A stretch of 64,000 nucleotides of DNA. Source: Marisa cornuarietis. Its lineage: Eukaryota > Mollusca > Gastropoda > Architaenioglossa > Ampullariidae. The stretch lies in contig SMMW01000549.1 of NCBI GenBank assembly GCA_004794655.1, forward strand, positions 744,001 through 808,000. The letters are read 5' to 3'. This document shows, piece after piece, positions 1-11,065 of the stretch. Each line of letters begins with the position of its first letter. The stretch's first letter is position 1. Under the pieces are notes generated by a model that saw only the letters and a program-made list of their open reading frames with translations, searched no databases and was not told where the DNA came from. Position numbers and translations under genes: made by a program.

Positions 1-2041
1 GAGGGTAATAGCATAAGCAAATAGCGTACGGAAGAGCGGAAACATTTACAACGAAATACTACAATTTTAACATAAATGAAGCACTAAAAATGATAGTAGA
101 CAGAGTAGTTATTATAATAGTGGCCTATTTTTTAAAATAAAAGTATTAAAACAAGTTGATGTACCTAGAGTCATGATGCAATCTATATGCATGCGTGCGC
201 GCGTGTGTGTGAGAGTGCGAATGCATGTGTGTTTTCGTTAGATTTACTGTAATTTTAGTAATGTTGGTTCTTATTTATCGATAATGGATGGAGATGTATG
301 TATTCTATTGCTGACGTGAAATCAGCACTGCATAATTTTCCTTTTACACCGATTGGTAGTGAGAGAGCTCTTGTTCGGGTGTAACAACGTTCTGTATAAA
401 AATGCAGCAGTGTATTTGTTCATTTATAACATTTTTAATTTACATTTTTGAAATGTGGATGTATATTTGATGTTGTCTTTAAACTGCAATGTAATAACGA
501 CCATGAATAAATTTATGAACCTGTAATTGTATGCGATCTGTCAAATAAATTTGGTCCATTAGAAATTTTATCTCTTTAACTTTTTCTTTGAGTTTTAGAC
601 AGAGTACATCGTCCTAGCTGAGAGAGAGAGAGAGACGTGTCATGTGCTGATAGAGTATTGGACCTTAAAGCAGCAACAGTACAGGTCATGATGGTGATAA
701 TGATGACAATATCATAATCGTCGTCGTAATAATCGGGACCACTACTGTTGCTTCTTATTATTAGAAATGAGGAAGACCAGAGAACACCTGGTGCTGCGAC
801 ATACAAACAGACGTGAAAAAGTTAGATGACACCTGGAACCTGAGAGAAAAGTAAAAGATTAATAGAGCGACTTATGACCCAGAAATGGGTAGCAGGCAAA
901 AGAAAAGTTTAATTTTATGGAACAGCAATTTATGTAAATGAATTACTAAAACTTGAAGACAAATCGTGAGCAAGAGAGAGGAGATGAGAGAAAAAGAGAG
1001 AGATTTCGCGTTTATGGTTATGGAAACTCTTGGCGGAAGAAATGTGACTTGAATGTCCCCCATTGTTGAAGCAGAAGAAAGCGCCAGGGTTAAGGAATTT
1101 CCAACGCTTTGACCCGATGAAGAAAACGACCCCTAAACTTTTCAGGTCTTTTGATGGAACGGAGAGACGGTCGGCGTGAGCACAACAAAGGCACTACTCG
1201 GGTTTCAGCCCTTCACACAGGTAGGCAAGAAGACGAAGACACAACAAGCTGTTCTCTTCTTTAAACAGAGAGCGAGAGAGAGAGAGAGACAGAGCGCTCT
1301 AGGCGTTGATAAATGCCATATTTATTATTCTGTCAGTCGTGTGTACTTTATGTTGTTCCCAATCGTCGACCACTACCACTGTTTCTCCTGCCTCACTCCT
1401 CCATCATTCACTTCCTCGTCATTCGTCGGCTTCCTAGAAGACCCTAAAACCCTAAACAGACCTTATTACAGGGATACCGGAGATATGCTTCCAAAATCCT
1501 AAAAGCGTATTGGTGCTGATGGATTCTTGATAATGACATCAACATAGATGACTACAGCTCAGCCCGTCACAGAAAAGTCTTTATAGGGCCGACGTGCATC
1601 GACTACTGGCCACGTGACCCAAGAAAAAGAAGAAAATTTTAAATTACGTAACCATCCTCCCTTTCTTGTTCTCTCACCACTTGTTTGATGAATCGCGCTC
1701 AGCCGCCAAATGGCGCGCGACGCAGGAAAGTTCTTGTTAGCAACGACATCAGCAACATAAAACTCCGCTTTACAAGGGAAATCCGACGACTGTAAACGAT
1801 TCTGCTGTACAAGAATTGTGGACTAGAAGTCTGTTTCGATACTTTTGAGGTAATTATAAATCAGGGACAAACTTTCAAAAGTCAAGAGTCCATCCAATCC
1901 ACAAGTGTATAAAAAAATAAGAATGTTTGTATCACGTGGAATCCCAGCAGATGGCTAGGCTCTCTAAGCTTCTCATTAACAGACGATGACTATGGAATAC
2001 GAATGATAAGGGTACAGTAATAGTACAATCACTTACCAAAA

Positions 2042-2056
2042 GCGCGCGCGCGCGCG

Positions 2057-2132
<76 letters not shown>
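2042..2132. repeat. Compound (GC)n-(AC)n microsatellite
   Basis: An uninterrupted alternating GC tract at about 2042-2065 passes directly into an AC tract to 2132, about 91 bp of purine-pyrimidine alternation. Such tracts can adopt Z-DNA and are length-unstable. The Cys-Val and Ala-Arg rich frames read from it are artefacts of the repeat. Confidence 0.95.
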
Positions 2133-2133
<1 letters not shown>

Positions 2134-3639
2134 GTAGGTAGAGCACATACAATGGACAAGATTGCAAGAATGGAGTTACTACAAGAGGAATATCCGAAAC
2201 AAGGAAGTCTTTAACGTCCTCTTGAAGCCTGAAGCAGGGTGAGTGGTTCAAATTAAAAATGGAGCGAGTTCCTTTGTTTGGATGCAGCATAAGAGAAGGA
2301 TCGCTCGTCAAACCTTTTGGTGCAGTTGTTTTGGCAGGTGTAGGATGGTGTCGTCTGCCGTGGAACAAAGGTGTCTTGATGGAGCATAGACAGTGAGCAG
2401 AGATGCGGGAGGCAGCCAGCTTGTAATCAGCTCGAGCTTGAGCAGTCAGAAGAGGAGTGATATGATTACACGTTCTTGACCTGAGAACAAGGCGTGCTGC
2501 CTATACTTGTGATCTCTCTGTAGATCGTCAGTTGTGTGGTGTGGACAGACAGAGAGTAGGAAGTTGGAATAATATAATCAAACCTGGGAAGAACTAGCGA
2601 ACAAACCAGGAGCCAGTTACACAATCAATTCTAATTTTAAACACTTTTAAATCTACTTAGGTAATCAGTTTTTTGGCAACACAATGCACAACATAATTTT
2701 AGAACTTTTAAAAATAATTTGCTTAAATTGTTTTAAAATTGTTTTAAATAAGATAAAACTGTTTAAGCCAGACTTTCGTGCCCGTCAGCACAGTTTTAGT
2801 CTGCAGTAGGGGCTAAAACGCTTGTGTTGTTGCGCAACGCATCGAAATGGCCAAAGGAGCGTTTTTTTTTTAAGTTTCTAAATTTGTTTCTTTAGAACGG
2901 TTTTAGGTTTTGAAACATGTGCAACTAGCTCCAGTACTTTGCTGCTTGAGCATCGGGTACGATCTGATGGCACTGATTTGACGAATAGCTGCACAAGACG
3001 AGAGACAAATATAACATATATATATATATATATCCGGGGGTAAGACCTTACTAGAGATAATGTAGCCCAAGCTACTGGCAGGAGATGTGAAGAGGAGAAT
3101 ACAGAGCACGTGAATTGGAGGTCTGGCAACTTTCGGGGTATCTGTCATGTCTCTATCTACCATCCATACCTACAATCCCTGGGTGGCACTGCTTTGTCCT
3201 TCATACAATACGTCAGGCAGTGTATCTCTGTTTCGTTACACTCAAAGTCACCGTCTCAACAGCTACACGATAATTTCTCCAAAACGCATGCACAGAAGTT
3301 ATGGCCGGACGTGGGGGAGGGGGAGTGAACGTAAGTGGCTGACTGTGTCTAGGGCATGGCATCTGGAAGGTGGAGCTCAGCCCTCTCCTTCCAGCTACTT
3401 TGAAGCAGGCAGACATTTCTCCAGGAAGGTGTTGGATGGGCTGGGGGAGTTTTCAAGCCGCAAGCTTGAGAGGGCCTCAAACCAATACAAACCAAGGCTA
3501 TTGGAGCCCCCACCCGGTGTGATACAGCTATTTCTCAAGTGGGTTTTTAAACCTTTACTTAATTTTATGATTCTTAATAAGTCATTGCCACGGAACCTGC
3601 TCTTAAAAGACCGGTGGATTGTTTACCCGGATGTACGTA

Positions 3640-3708
3640 ACACACACACGCACACACATACACACACACACACACGCACGCACGCACGCACGCACGCACA
3701 CACACAAT
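3640..3708. repeat. (CA)n / (GCAC)n compound microsatellite
   Basis: A CA-rich tract contains interspersed CGCA units, then a GCAC tetranucleotide run near 3676-3698. The His-Thr-rich open frame that spans it is a repeat artefact. Confidence 0.9.
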
Positions 3709-4639
3709 AAAGAGTCAGTCCTCACGAAAAAGGAATTCCATTTGTCAGCAGAAATATATCATTTTTCTGTCCTGCTGCTGCCCTCTTTACGACTCCATCC
3801 TCTTCCAAACGGTAGCTGCTCACAGCTGCGGAGAATCTTCCGTCAGATGCGATTAACTCTCCGCACGCGTCTCTTAACGTCTTGTAGACAGTGCGGAATT
3901 TAAGGCTTTTACTCAAGGGCCTTGTAACCGGGAAATATATATAAATATATACTTGCCGCCACTTTCTTTTAAGCTTTTGAATACTTCATCTTTCCCTACT
4001 GGCCCCACTCCCTAGCCTCCCCCCAATCCATTTTTCCGCATAACTTTGGTGGGATTGTCAGTCAAACGATACCGCACAGGGCTGGTCCGTGACTTTCGGG
4101 CTGAACGTTCTCTCAATTTGATCTGAGTGTTGTGTAAAACACTCACGCTCTCCCTCTCTCGTTTCCTCTGTGCGTGCGTGCGTGCGTGCGTGCTACTAGA
4201 GCTACTCCCAGGCAAAGGATCAGTCACTGAATGGGGATACTTGGGATATTTTGAAACAGTCATATAATTAATACACTCTTGTATAGTTATAAATTACTGA
4301 TCTGACAATAACCCAACGGGAAAACCACAAAGACAAGTGACATAAGACATTTCAAAATCAGACTTTGAAACATTTTAAAACATTTGAAACGTTTTATTTA
4401 TTGGCTATTAGGCCTGTGGGCATTTTTAGCCCTAACATCATATAATAACAATCACATATGTGCATCAGATGGTGACAATTTGGCAAAATATTTAGACGAA
4501 TACACGATACTAATATATATATATATATATAACATTCAGGGATATATATATATAAATAACAGTAAGGGGGTATACTTCGTCTTTGTTTTACACACAGTGT
4601 GTTTTGGTTTTTGTCGCTGCCACACAGGTTTTAGGTAAA

Positions 4640-5235
4640 ATCGTGAAGTTTCGGTTTTATTGTATTTCACGTGCGGTCCGGGCAGAGCTCACCCTTTGTC
4701 CAGTTGGGCTCTTTCTGTCATCGTTCGAGCTGTCTGTCGTCACTTTGACTGTCGACGTGGGCGCTGGTGTTTGCGTCATTTTGCATCGCTGTCTCTGACT
4801 GTGGCTGTCACAGTGGGTGCTGGTATTGAAGCCGGGAGCTATTGTAACTACTACCAGTACCGCTGGAGTGGCTATTGCTTGGAGACAGGCGTCAGGAAAA
4901 CTCTGTCGAGGGCACAGAGGAATATGCCGAGCTCGGGGGGAAGGCTGTCGTTAGAAACCTGGGTTTTGACAGCTGGAGCCGGTGCAAGAAGAGACTACCT
5001 GTGGTCCTGCAAGACGGGTGATAGGTTCATCGCCATTTTACCAGCCGGAGGGGAACGTGTCCGCTTATCTCCGAGGTGGACGGACCGTTACAGTGAGGCC
5101 GTACGATTGACCCGCGCGGTGTGATATTCCACAGCCGATATCTTTGTCGTCCTGAGGACCATTGACGTGAGGTAGACGCGTGGGCTTCATAGGACTAAAA
5201 CACCGTGGCGAACAGCGAAAATAAAGTAAGACCTT
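4640..5235. other. GC-rich island of unknown origin
   Basis: Base composition rises clearly against the AT-rich surroundings, with an open frame of 154 codons on the plus strand at 4660-5121. The stretch ends with an AATAAA-like signal at about 5219. I do not recognise the translation. It could be an old retroelement or retrocopy fragment, or an exon or promoter island of an unrecognised gene. No splice chain could be built. Confidence 0.25.
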
Positions 5236-5680
5236 TCTAATTTGATGGAGGACTCTGTGTGTGTGTGTGTGTGTTTAAACCTCCTTTCAGAGTGGTTAGA
5301 AATTAAGTACCCGCTGGAAGAATTGCGGAGGACTGAGGGGGTGCTAGGGCATAGCGGTGTGCTGACTCTGTTCTTGGTTAACGTATTTATACAGGTGTGT
5401 ATTACGTGCACGGGAGTTAAGGATATTTGCATATTTTGTATACTTGGTATGTCCTTTATGCTGAGCTGTGCTGCTTGTAAACATATTTGAGTAAGGTATT
5501 TTCCTGCTAGTCAAGCAGTGGTAGATATGATATAAAGATAATTGTGATATTAGTCTAACTACTTGTAAGAATACTGGTTTTATCACTTTGTTTAGAGAAG
5601 TTTATTGTGTATTCTTTGTTTGACTAACTTGTGACGTTGAGTTTAATAATTACTAGCGTCTCTTGAGGGACGCTCTACAC

Positions 5681-5838
5681 CCGCGGTTCTCAACCTGGGG
5701 GGCGCAAGCTGCTGAAAAGGGGGCCGCAAAGGCGGTCATTTTCTCATATCTCATATAGGTATTAGTGGTAAGGGGGGCGCGCGGACGTACCTTTATTCGT
5801 CTGGGGGGGCGTCACAAGTAAAAGGTTGAGAAACGCTG
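5681..5838. mobile_element. hAT-type MITE (158 bp) with 8-bp target duplication
   Basis: The ends are imperfect inverted repeats built on GCGGTTCTCAACCT and AGGTTGAGAAACGCTG, the hallmark terminus of many non-autonomous animal hAT elements. The element is flanked on both sides by the identical 8-mer CTCTACAC (5673-5680 and 5839-5846), the TSD length expected for hAT. The interior is G-rich and non-coding. Confidence 0.85.
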
Positions 5839-6429
5839 CTCTACACCAAAGTGATCGCTTGTTGTAAATCTTGGAGAAAATGCGCATGTCTGCGGATGGT
5901 CCGCGACAATATATATATATAGAGAGAGATTACTTAAACAGTGAAAACGTAATTTGAATAAATTTGCTTAAATTAATAAGTATACTTTTAGATTTAATAT
6001 TCATCAGCTGGTGAAATTTAAATTCATTTTGATGATGCACCAAATATACCGGAAGCAGCACTTCCCGTGAGATTGGAGTGGCGTCCCCTCACCTAACAGG
6101 CGTGAGGCAGGCGGCTTTCCGCAATTTTTGTATTTTTCTTAGTTTGTTGTGTTTTTAGTGCCCATTGTGTAAGTCGGTACTTTCTTCGCTGCGTCGCTGC
6201 TGTGCAGGACTGTTTGACTTTTGTTTCCTTCTTTGACTTTCGGATTTCCCGTTGATCTGAACTCACGGCCGTTGAGAGCCAGCACGGGTCCCGGAGCAGA
6301 CGACTTGCTAAAACAAGTAGCTGGTAAAGTTCATAGATTCAAGAGTGACAAGAGGCTAAAGACAGACAAAGGGTATGTCAGACAAATCAGTAACCACGCA
6401 TTGTGCTTATTCCGAATCTCAGTTGTCTG

Positions 6430-7365
6430 ATTCTCCACCAGCAATTAAGTAACCTCCCCACCACTGGCAGAAAAGGTGAAGGTCACTATCAACATCAATG
6501 AGTCATCGTCATCAGAAGTGGTCATCGTGCAGTTTGACCATGAACGTTGATCTACTGGACTGCTAGCAGACGATTTTTTTCAATTAAGTCAGAGAGCCGC
6601 GAGAACGAGGCTCGGAAAAAAAGCAGCTTCCGGTAGCGAACGACGACAACAATGGCAGCAGTAAAGGAATATAAACAGCCAGGAAGTGGTAACTCCTGCA
6701 GCATGGAAGGATGCCACTGTGCAGGTTACAAATGTTTTGGTGTAAGTTTTCCGCCTTCCGCGACCAGGTATATCAAAAGAGCAAGACGAGTGGCGAGCGG
6801 CTCTCATTCATGCTATAGGCCAGACGATTCAGTCCGATTTCCGTTTCCGGAGACGCAGCACGACGATGGAATCTACGTCCATCGTCGTGCTGCGTCTCCG
6901 GAAACGGAAGGAAACGGAAATTGGATTGAATCCCGCTAGCCGAGACTAGCGGTTCAGAACTTCGCAAGAGGCTAAGCGTTGGTCTCGGCATTTCGTCAGC
7001 AGTCCAGTAGATCAACGTTCATGGTTTGACAGTATGGCGTGTGTCTATCAGCCTTATACAGAAATAGCCAAAGGTCTCACAGATACAACCACACTGCATG
7101 TAGCTCCGCACTCGACAACAGGACTGCAGGTGGCTGTTAAGCGGATTGATCTAGAAAACTTAGATCACGAGTTCTCTTATGTATAGAAAGAAGTATTAAC
7201 CAAGCAGTTACAATATGAGACTTCTCCCACATTACTGTAGCTTCGTCCATCGCCATGAACTGTGAACAGTCATGCTTGTCATGGACTATGGTTCTTGCCG
7301 TGACCTGCTGGTCATACACAGGGGTGTGAGGACTACCCATGATTTTATATCAGCTAGCGAACAGG
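6430..7365 (+). pseudogene. Broken STRAD-like pseudokinase retrocopy, split by a MITE
   Basis: When the MITE at 6539-7023 and one copy of its target duplication are removed, the flanks join in frame and read into the N-lobe of a STE20-related pseudokinase adaptor. A glycine-loop-like segment (IAKGLTDTTTLHVA) begins near 7062, then a beta-3-like VAVKRIDLE near 7130, and in another frame near 7276 a hinge-like LVMDYGSCRDLLVIH. In-frame stops (about 6449 and 7183) and at least one frameshift near 7230 break it. No introns separate segments that normally span several exons, so a processed pseudogene is likely. STRAD acts with LKB1 and MO25. The family call is from recalled similarity. The 5' extent is uncertain. 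Confidence 0.6.
6539..7023. mobile_element. Long-TIR MITE, copy 1 (485 bp), 7-bp TSD
   Basis: The element begins CATGAACGTTGATCTACTGG and ends with its exact reverse complement; the perfect terminal inverted repeat is about 26 bp. Identical GTTTGAC heptamers flank it (6532-6538 and 7024-7030). It is non-coding. It shares most of its length with copies at 13555-13904 and 25638-25888. Its interior carries a perfect palindrome at 6841-6907 that copy 2 lacks. A 7-bp TSD is not the usual value for Tc1/mariner (TA), hAT (8) or Mutator (9-10), so the superfamily is left open. Confidence 0.9.
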
Positions 7366-7552
7366 TGTCTCACTGGCTTCCAGAACTCCACAGTCTATGA
7401 CTATCCTAGCATACTGCTGATTGCCTCCAGTAGTTCAGTACGGAAATTCTTGAACAGAATTCTGGATATTTCTCAGTGATTGTAAAACTAATCTGATGAT
7501 CTTACTACAAGAATTCTGCTATTTTTCAGTGATTTTAAAACTAACCCCATAC

Positions 7553-7632
7553 ACTGTACAGCGCATTGAGTCGACTCTGGAGTTGAAAATTGCGCTATAT
7601 AAATCTGCTTTAATAATAAATAATAATACAGT
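7553..7632 (+). repeat. Retroelement 3'-tail motif with (AAT)n end
   Basis: A segment reading GTACAGCGCATTGAGTC, then TTGCGCTATATAAAT, then a TAATAATAA tail matches the common 3' end shared by many invertebrate SINEs and LINEs (recalled pattern). The upstream part is not recognisable, so this is probably a truncated insertion. Confidence 0.5.
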
Positions 7633-7836
7633 TAACAAAGGGTGAGCACACAGAAACAATGAAATTCATCTCCTACTTCACCCAGATTACACAATAGTCA
7701 TGTTCTTTAAGTATCTAGATATATCACTATATCTTAATCGCTGAACATGGAATTTATGGCAGCTTAACCTAAATTTTATTGGCAGAACTTTGATGGGGGA
7801 GGACGTGACGTCATAGGCCGGTCAGTCATTTTGTCA

Positions 7837-7882
7837 GGGGTTTGGGGTTAGGGTTTGGGGTAGGGTTAGGTTTAGGTTTAGT
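7837..7882 (+). repeat. Degenerate interstitial telomere-like repeat
   Basis: About 45 bp of G-rich hexamer-like units (TTTGGGG, TTAGGG, TTTAGG variants) resemble diverged vertebrate/mollusc-type telomere repeats. It is short and imperfect, so it may be an interstitial telomeric remnant or a chance G/T-rich tract. Confidence 0.5.
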
Positions 7883-8499
7883 TTATTAGGTACATTTGGG
7901 CAGTTGAGTGGAACGAGCAGACGACCATTTCTGTTATGGCATTCGCGTCCTCCACTATATCAAAGCTGTACAATTTTATTAAATTTGATCTAAGAGCAGG
8001 GGCCAAATTTATAAAGTAATTCTCAAAACTAAAATATTCTTTAAACAGAGTGACAAAGTTTTGAGGGATCACACATGCACAGCTACCACATCAGATACAG
8101 CCTACAGGCTCGCAGCTGATGTAGCTAGAGTTGAGTGCCCAACCGTAAATCACCACCATGCTGGAAGTCATTTGAACAATATGGCATTTTAACGGTCTGG
8201 AGAGGAGAGCATTTCCAGAGTACCACTTAGACATACTCTCCTTCCACCCCCACCCCCCGGAAGGATGACGAGAAAATACTTTCTCGTAGAATTTGAGAGC
8301 GCGCGAGTGCCAGGGACAGAGATCTCACTGCGTCGTTTGTTGATACTTTGACCGGATTTTAAAAAAAAGTTTCACTCCTAGTTTTAGGTATAATTTCCCG
8401 TATATAAAAATTTATATACTATATATATATATATATATATACACCATATTGATATATATACGATAGTATGGGGCCGAACAAAAAATAACTGTATATGAG

Positions 8500-8670
8500 A
8501 GCGGTGCCCATATCTCCTCTCCCTCGCTGCCATACCTTCCCCAACTCTCGTGGATTCATTCCCGCCATCTGGGTCGACTGGGGGAAATTTGCTGCGGTAA
8601 TCGGGTATTGAACCAGCGCTCTGTTCTGATACCAGCGCTCGGCCATTCGCTTCTCCAACGGAATTAAAAT
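8500..8670 (-). mobile_element. tRNA-derived SINE
   Basis: On the minus strand a tRNA-like head has an A-box-like TGGCCGAGCGCTGG (8632-8645) and a B-box-like GGTTCAATACC (8604-8614), properly spaced. The head is followed by a body containing AGTTGGGGAAGGTATGGC. The same body motif recurs near 15.2 and 16.7 kb, so this is a dispersed family. Confidence 0.65.
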
Positions 8671-9658
8671 GAGTGCAGATTGAAAATAGTGTCAGTTGTG
8701 TGCCGATCCGGGCTGCCAAAGACTGGATAGGAGCCTGGGACTAGTTTCATGTTTTTAGGTTTGTTTTTTTTTTGTTTGCTTTTTGCCATTAAATTAGACA
8801 AAGGCCACGTCCCACCCCACCGCCACCCAAACAGTTTTTTCCTGTCTTTTTTGTGCCAACACTCATTCCTGGTTCCCGTCCATGTTTTCTGCTTCAAAAT
8901 CATCTCCCGTCCCTAATTAATAACAAACGTGTAAGATATATAGTGCATGATCACGCTCACGATGGAGCATGCTCTCAGCGCTTGAGACAAGGAGGGTGGG
9001 GATGTTTAGTGTTGCACGCCGATCCAGCGACTAATTAGGCTTTATAACGGTAAAGTAGCCAGTCATGTAAACGGGTGTCACATACAGAGAGAGAGAGAGA
9101 CAAGACGACAGCATACGACGGACAGATAGAGGATAAGCATCCGTGCAGAAAAATGACAAAATATAGAAGACCCGAAGATCGAGGAATCGGGGAATGATCA
9201 GAAGGATGGAGTCATAAATCTGCAGAGGAAGACGAGTAGTTCGGACAATTCAACAGATTATATATATATATACAAATCACAACTATTTACAACTAATCAA
9301 TAGACAAAAAATCTCAAAGTAAAAAGGGTTAGAAAACGGACTACAATTATATCGATTGGTGTAAGGATCGATCGTGGAACAGATGCGTTTTCAATGCACG
9401 TTTAAATGATTCAATGGTGGATAGAGGTGGATATATGGAAAGGAAGAGAGTGCCACTGTGTTGCAGTACAGTAACTAAAATTCCGGTATCGGTGACGATG
9501 ATTATGTTGATTTCCTGGTGACAGCCAGTTGTGTGTGGGGGGTGGTGGGAATTGGTGTTTTACGCCAGCAACTAAGTTATAAATTATCAAAGCAAAACAG
9601 CAACCCAGTCAGGGCAGGAGCCTGCAAAGAAATTAAAACACAGCACAAACAGCTTGTA

Positions 9659-10297
9659 CAGTACGTAAGACCTCTCTACATATACGAGTGAACCAATAAT
9701 TAACGAGTAAATCGAGATACGAGCCAAAAATTCGTGGAAACTATAGTTTTCATTCTTACGAGTGGAAATTCAATATACGAGCCCGAGTCATTTATATGCC
9801 GTAACGTAAAGACATCAAAAGAGAATGTAGTCTTAGTGAAAATAAAAAATGATTCAAGTTAAAACAGTGTATATAAATAGTAGGAGTACGTACGTGTTGT
9901 CTAATTATCAGCTGCATGATTCGTTCGAAGCACGTACCGTCTGCTCTCCGGCTTCGTCGATCCTCCTACCCCGCCATCTACCTCCGTTATCGACAGCCTT
10001 CGTCTGCTCCAAGGTAAGTTTGATAAATATGATATAGTCTTTATTATTTTAGTATTTTTATTATTGTGCCATTAACATTTAATGTACATTACTGTATATT
10101 AAACTGTATTTACATATAAATCTACGTGTTGCTGTGGGAGGGTTGGAACGCATTAATCCTATTTCCTTTATTATATATGGGAAAATAGTTTTAATATACG
10201 AGTTTTTTGGGTTTTTTTCACATGCGAACTCGTTTGTGGAACGGATTGATTATATAAACTGATCGATCGTATGTAGAGGTAGGCCTACTATGTACTG
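9659..10297. mobile_element. TA-flanked TIR element (639 bp), pogo/Tc1-like, non-autonomous
   Basis: The left end (CAGTACGTAAGACCTCTCTA) and the inverted right end match imperfectly over about 30 bp, including CTCTACATA-ACGA. TA dinucleotides flank the element at 9657-9658 and 10298-10299, the target duplication of the IS630/Tc1/mariner/pogo superfamily. Sub-terminal blocks contain repeated ACGAG words on both sides. No transposase frame is seen. An internal-deletion derivative is likely. Confidence 0.7.
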
Positions 10298-10539
10298 TAT
10301 GCGAGAATGGACGGGAAAACGCAGAAGTTACTCGAAGGCCACAAAAATTCGATGACGAATGAACATTTCTCTTCTCCTTTTTTACGTTTAAGTAACGATA
10401 CAGCATGCATGAACTTGTTTGCAGTGAAGCGTTTTGTTTCATGATACTTGGTAAAATTTTGTTCAGATATCAATAAGAGACGAAGTGCTGCGGGTGAAGA
10501 TTAGAGTTTTCTAGACTGCAAATGACTTTACTAGTATCC

Positions 10540-10611
10540 TCCCGTGTGGTCTAGTGGCTAGGATTTCTGGCTTTCACCCAGGCGGCCCGGGTTCGATTCC
10601 CGGCACGGGAA
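10540..10611 (+). tRNA. tRNA-Glu (anticodon UUC)
   Basis: The 72-nt sequence folds as a canonical cloverleaf. The 7-bp acceptor stem pairs TCCCGTG with CACGGGA. The D-arm contains an A box (TGGTCTAGTGG). The anticodon loop CTTTCAC closes on TCTGG/CCAGG, giving anticodon TTC. The T-arm holds the B box GGTTCGATTCC. No intron is present, and CCA is not encoded, as expected for eukaryotes. A T-rich run just downstream (from about 10612) can serve as the Pol III terminator. Confidence 0.96.
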
Positions 10612-11065
10612 TTTAAATTTTTCCTTCTTCTCCGCATCTTCTGTGAGAAGGACTATACATGTATGGTGCAGATTGTCTAAAACTTCTAGACAGAGGAAAG
10701 GCAGTGCTTTCAACATGTAAGTTTTTTGTGCACAGTGATTCAAATCTTTGGTTTAACTTGTTCGATCCCGGCACTTGCAGTTGCACTATGGACTTAGTTT
10801 CATTAGATGGACCTTTCCTTTAACTAACTATTATATTCTAGGTAAGCGCACCATACGCCTTGACTTTGTACGTAAAATTTAAAAAGCCTGGTATGACAGA
10901 AAACTGTTATCTATGCAAAAGACAAATGGTTTACAACATCTGTTTTAGGATGGACAGACTGAAGCACGGCTGTACACCTCAAGGTGAACAACTCTTGTAG
11001 CATGGATATAAGGGAGACAACTAGACGCTGCAGCGGAGACGTCTTCTCTTGTTTGCGTTCTTGAA

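Larger units (their letters stand above)
1..5672. other. Gene-poor stretch with simple repeats; no supported gene
   Basis: I find no reading frame with recognisable protein similarity or a consistent exon chain here. The stretch holds short GA, CA, CG and TA runs, for example GA near 621-633 and TA near 3017-3032 and 4514-4530. Two AATAAA hexamers at 506-511 and 544-549 could mark the 3' end of a plus-strand gene whose coding part lies left of the window, but nothing else supports that. The longest open frames run into CA/GT repeats and look like chance. Confidence 0.5.

Noticed and set aside
1932..2368. Cys-Val and Ala-Arg rich frames on the minus strand
   Set aside because: Direct translations of the GC/AC dinucleotide tract.
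3110..3490. Similarity between 3350-3420 and 16868-16930 (GCATCTGGAAGG words)
   Set aside because: Too short and diverged to define a repeat family by eye.
3147..3710. 187-codon open frame on the plus strand
   Set aside because: Its C-terminal part is a CA/GCAC microsatellite translation and the rest has no recognisable similarity or splice context.
6652..7015. Open frames through MITE copy 1
   Set aside because: They traverse the palindrome and TIR on both strands; copy 2 shows no conserved coding.
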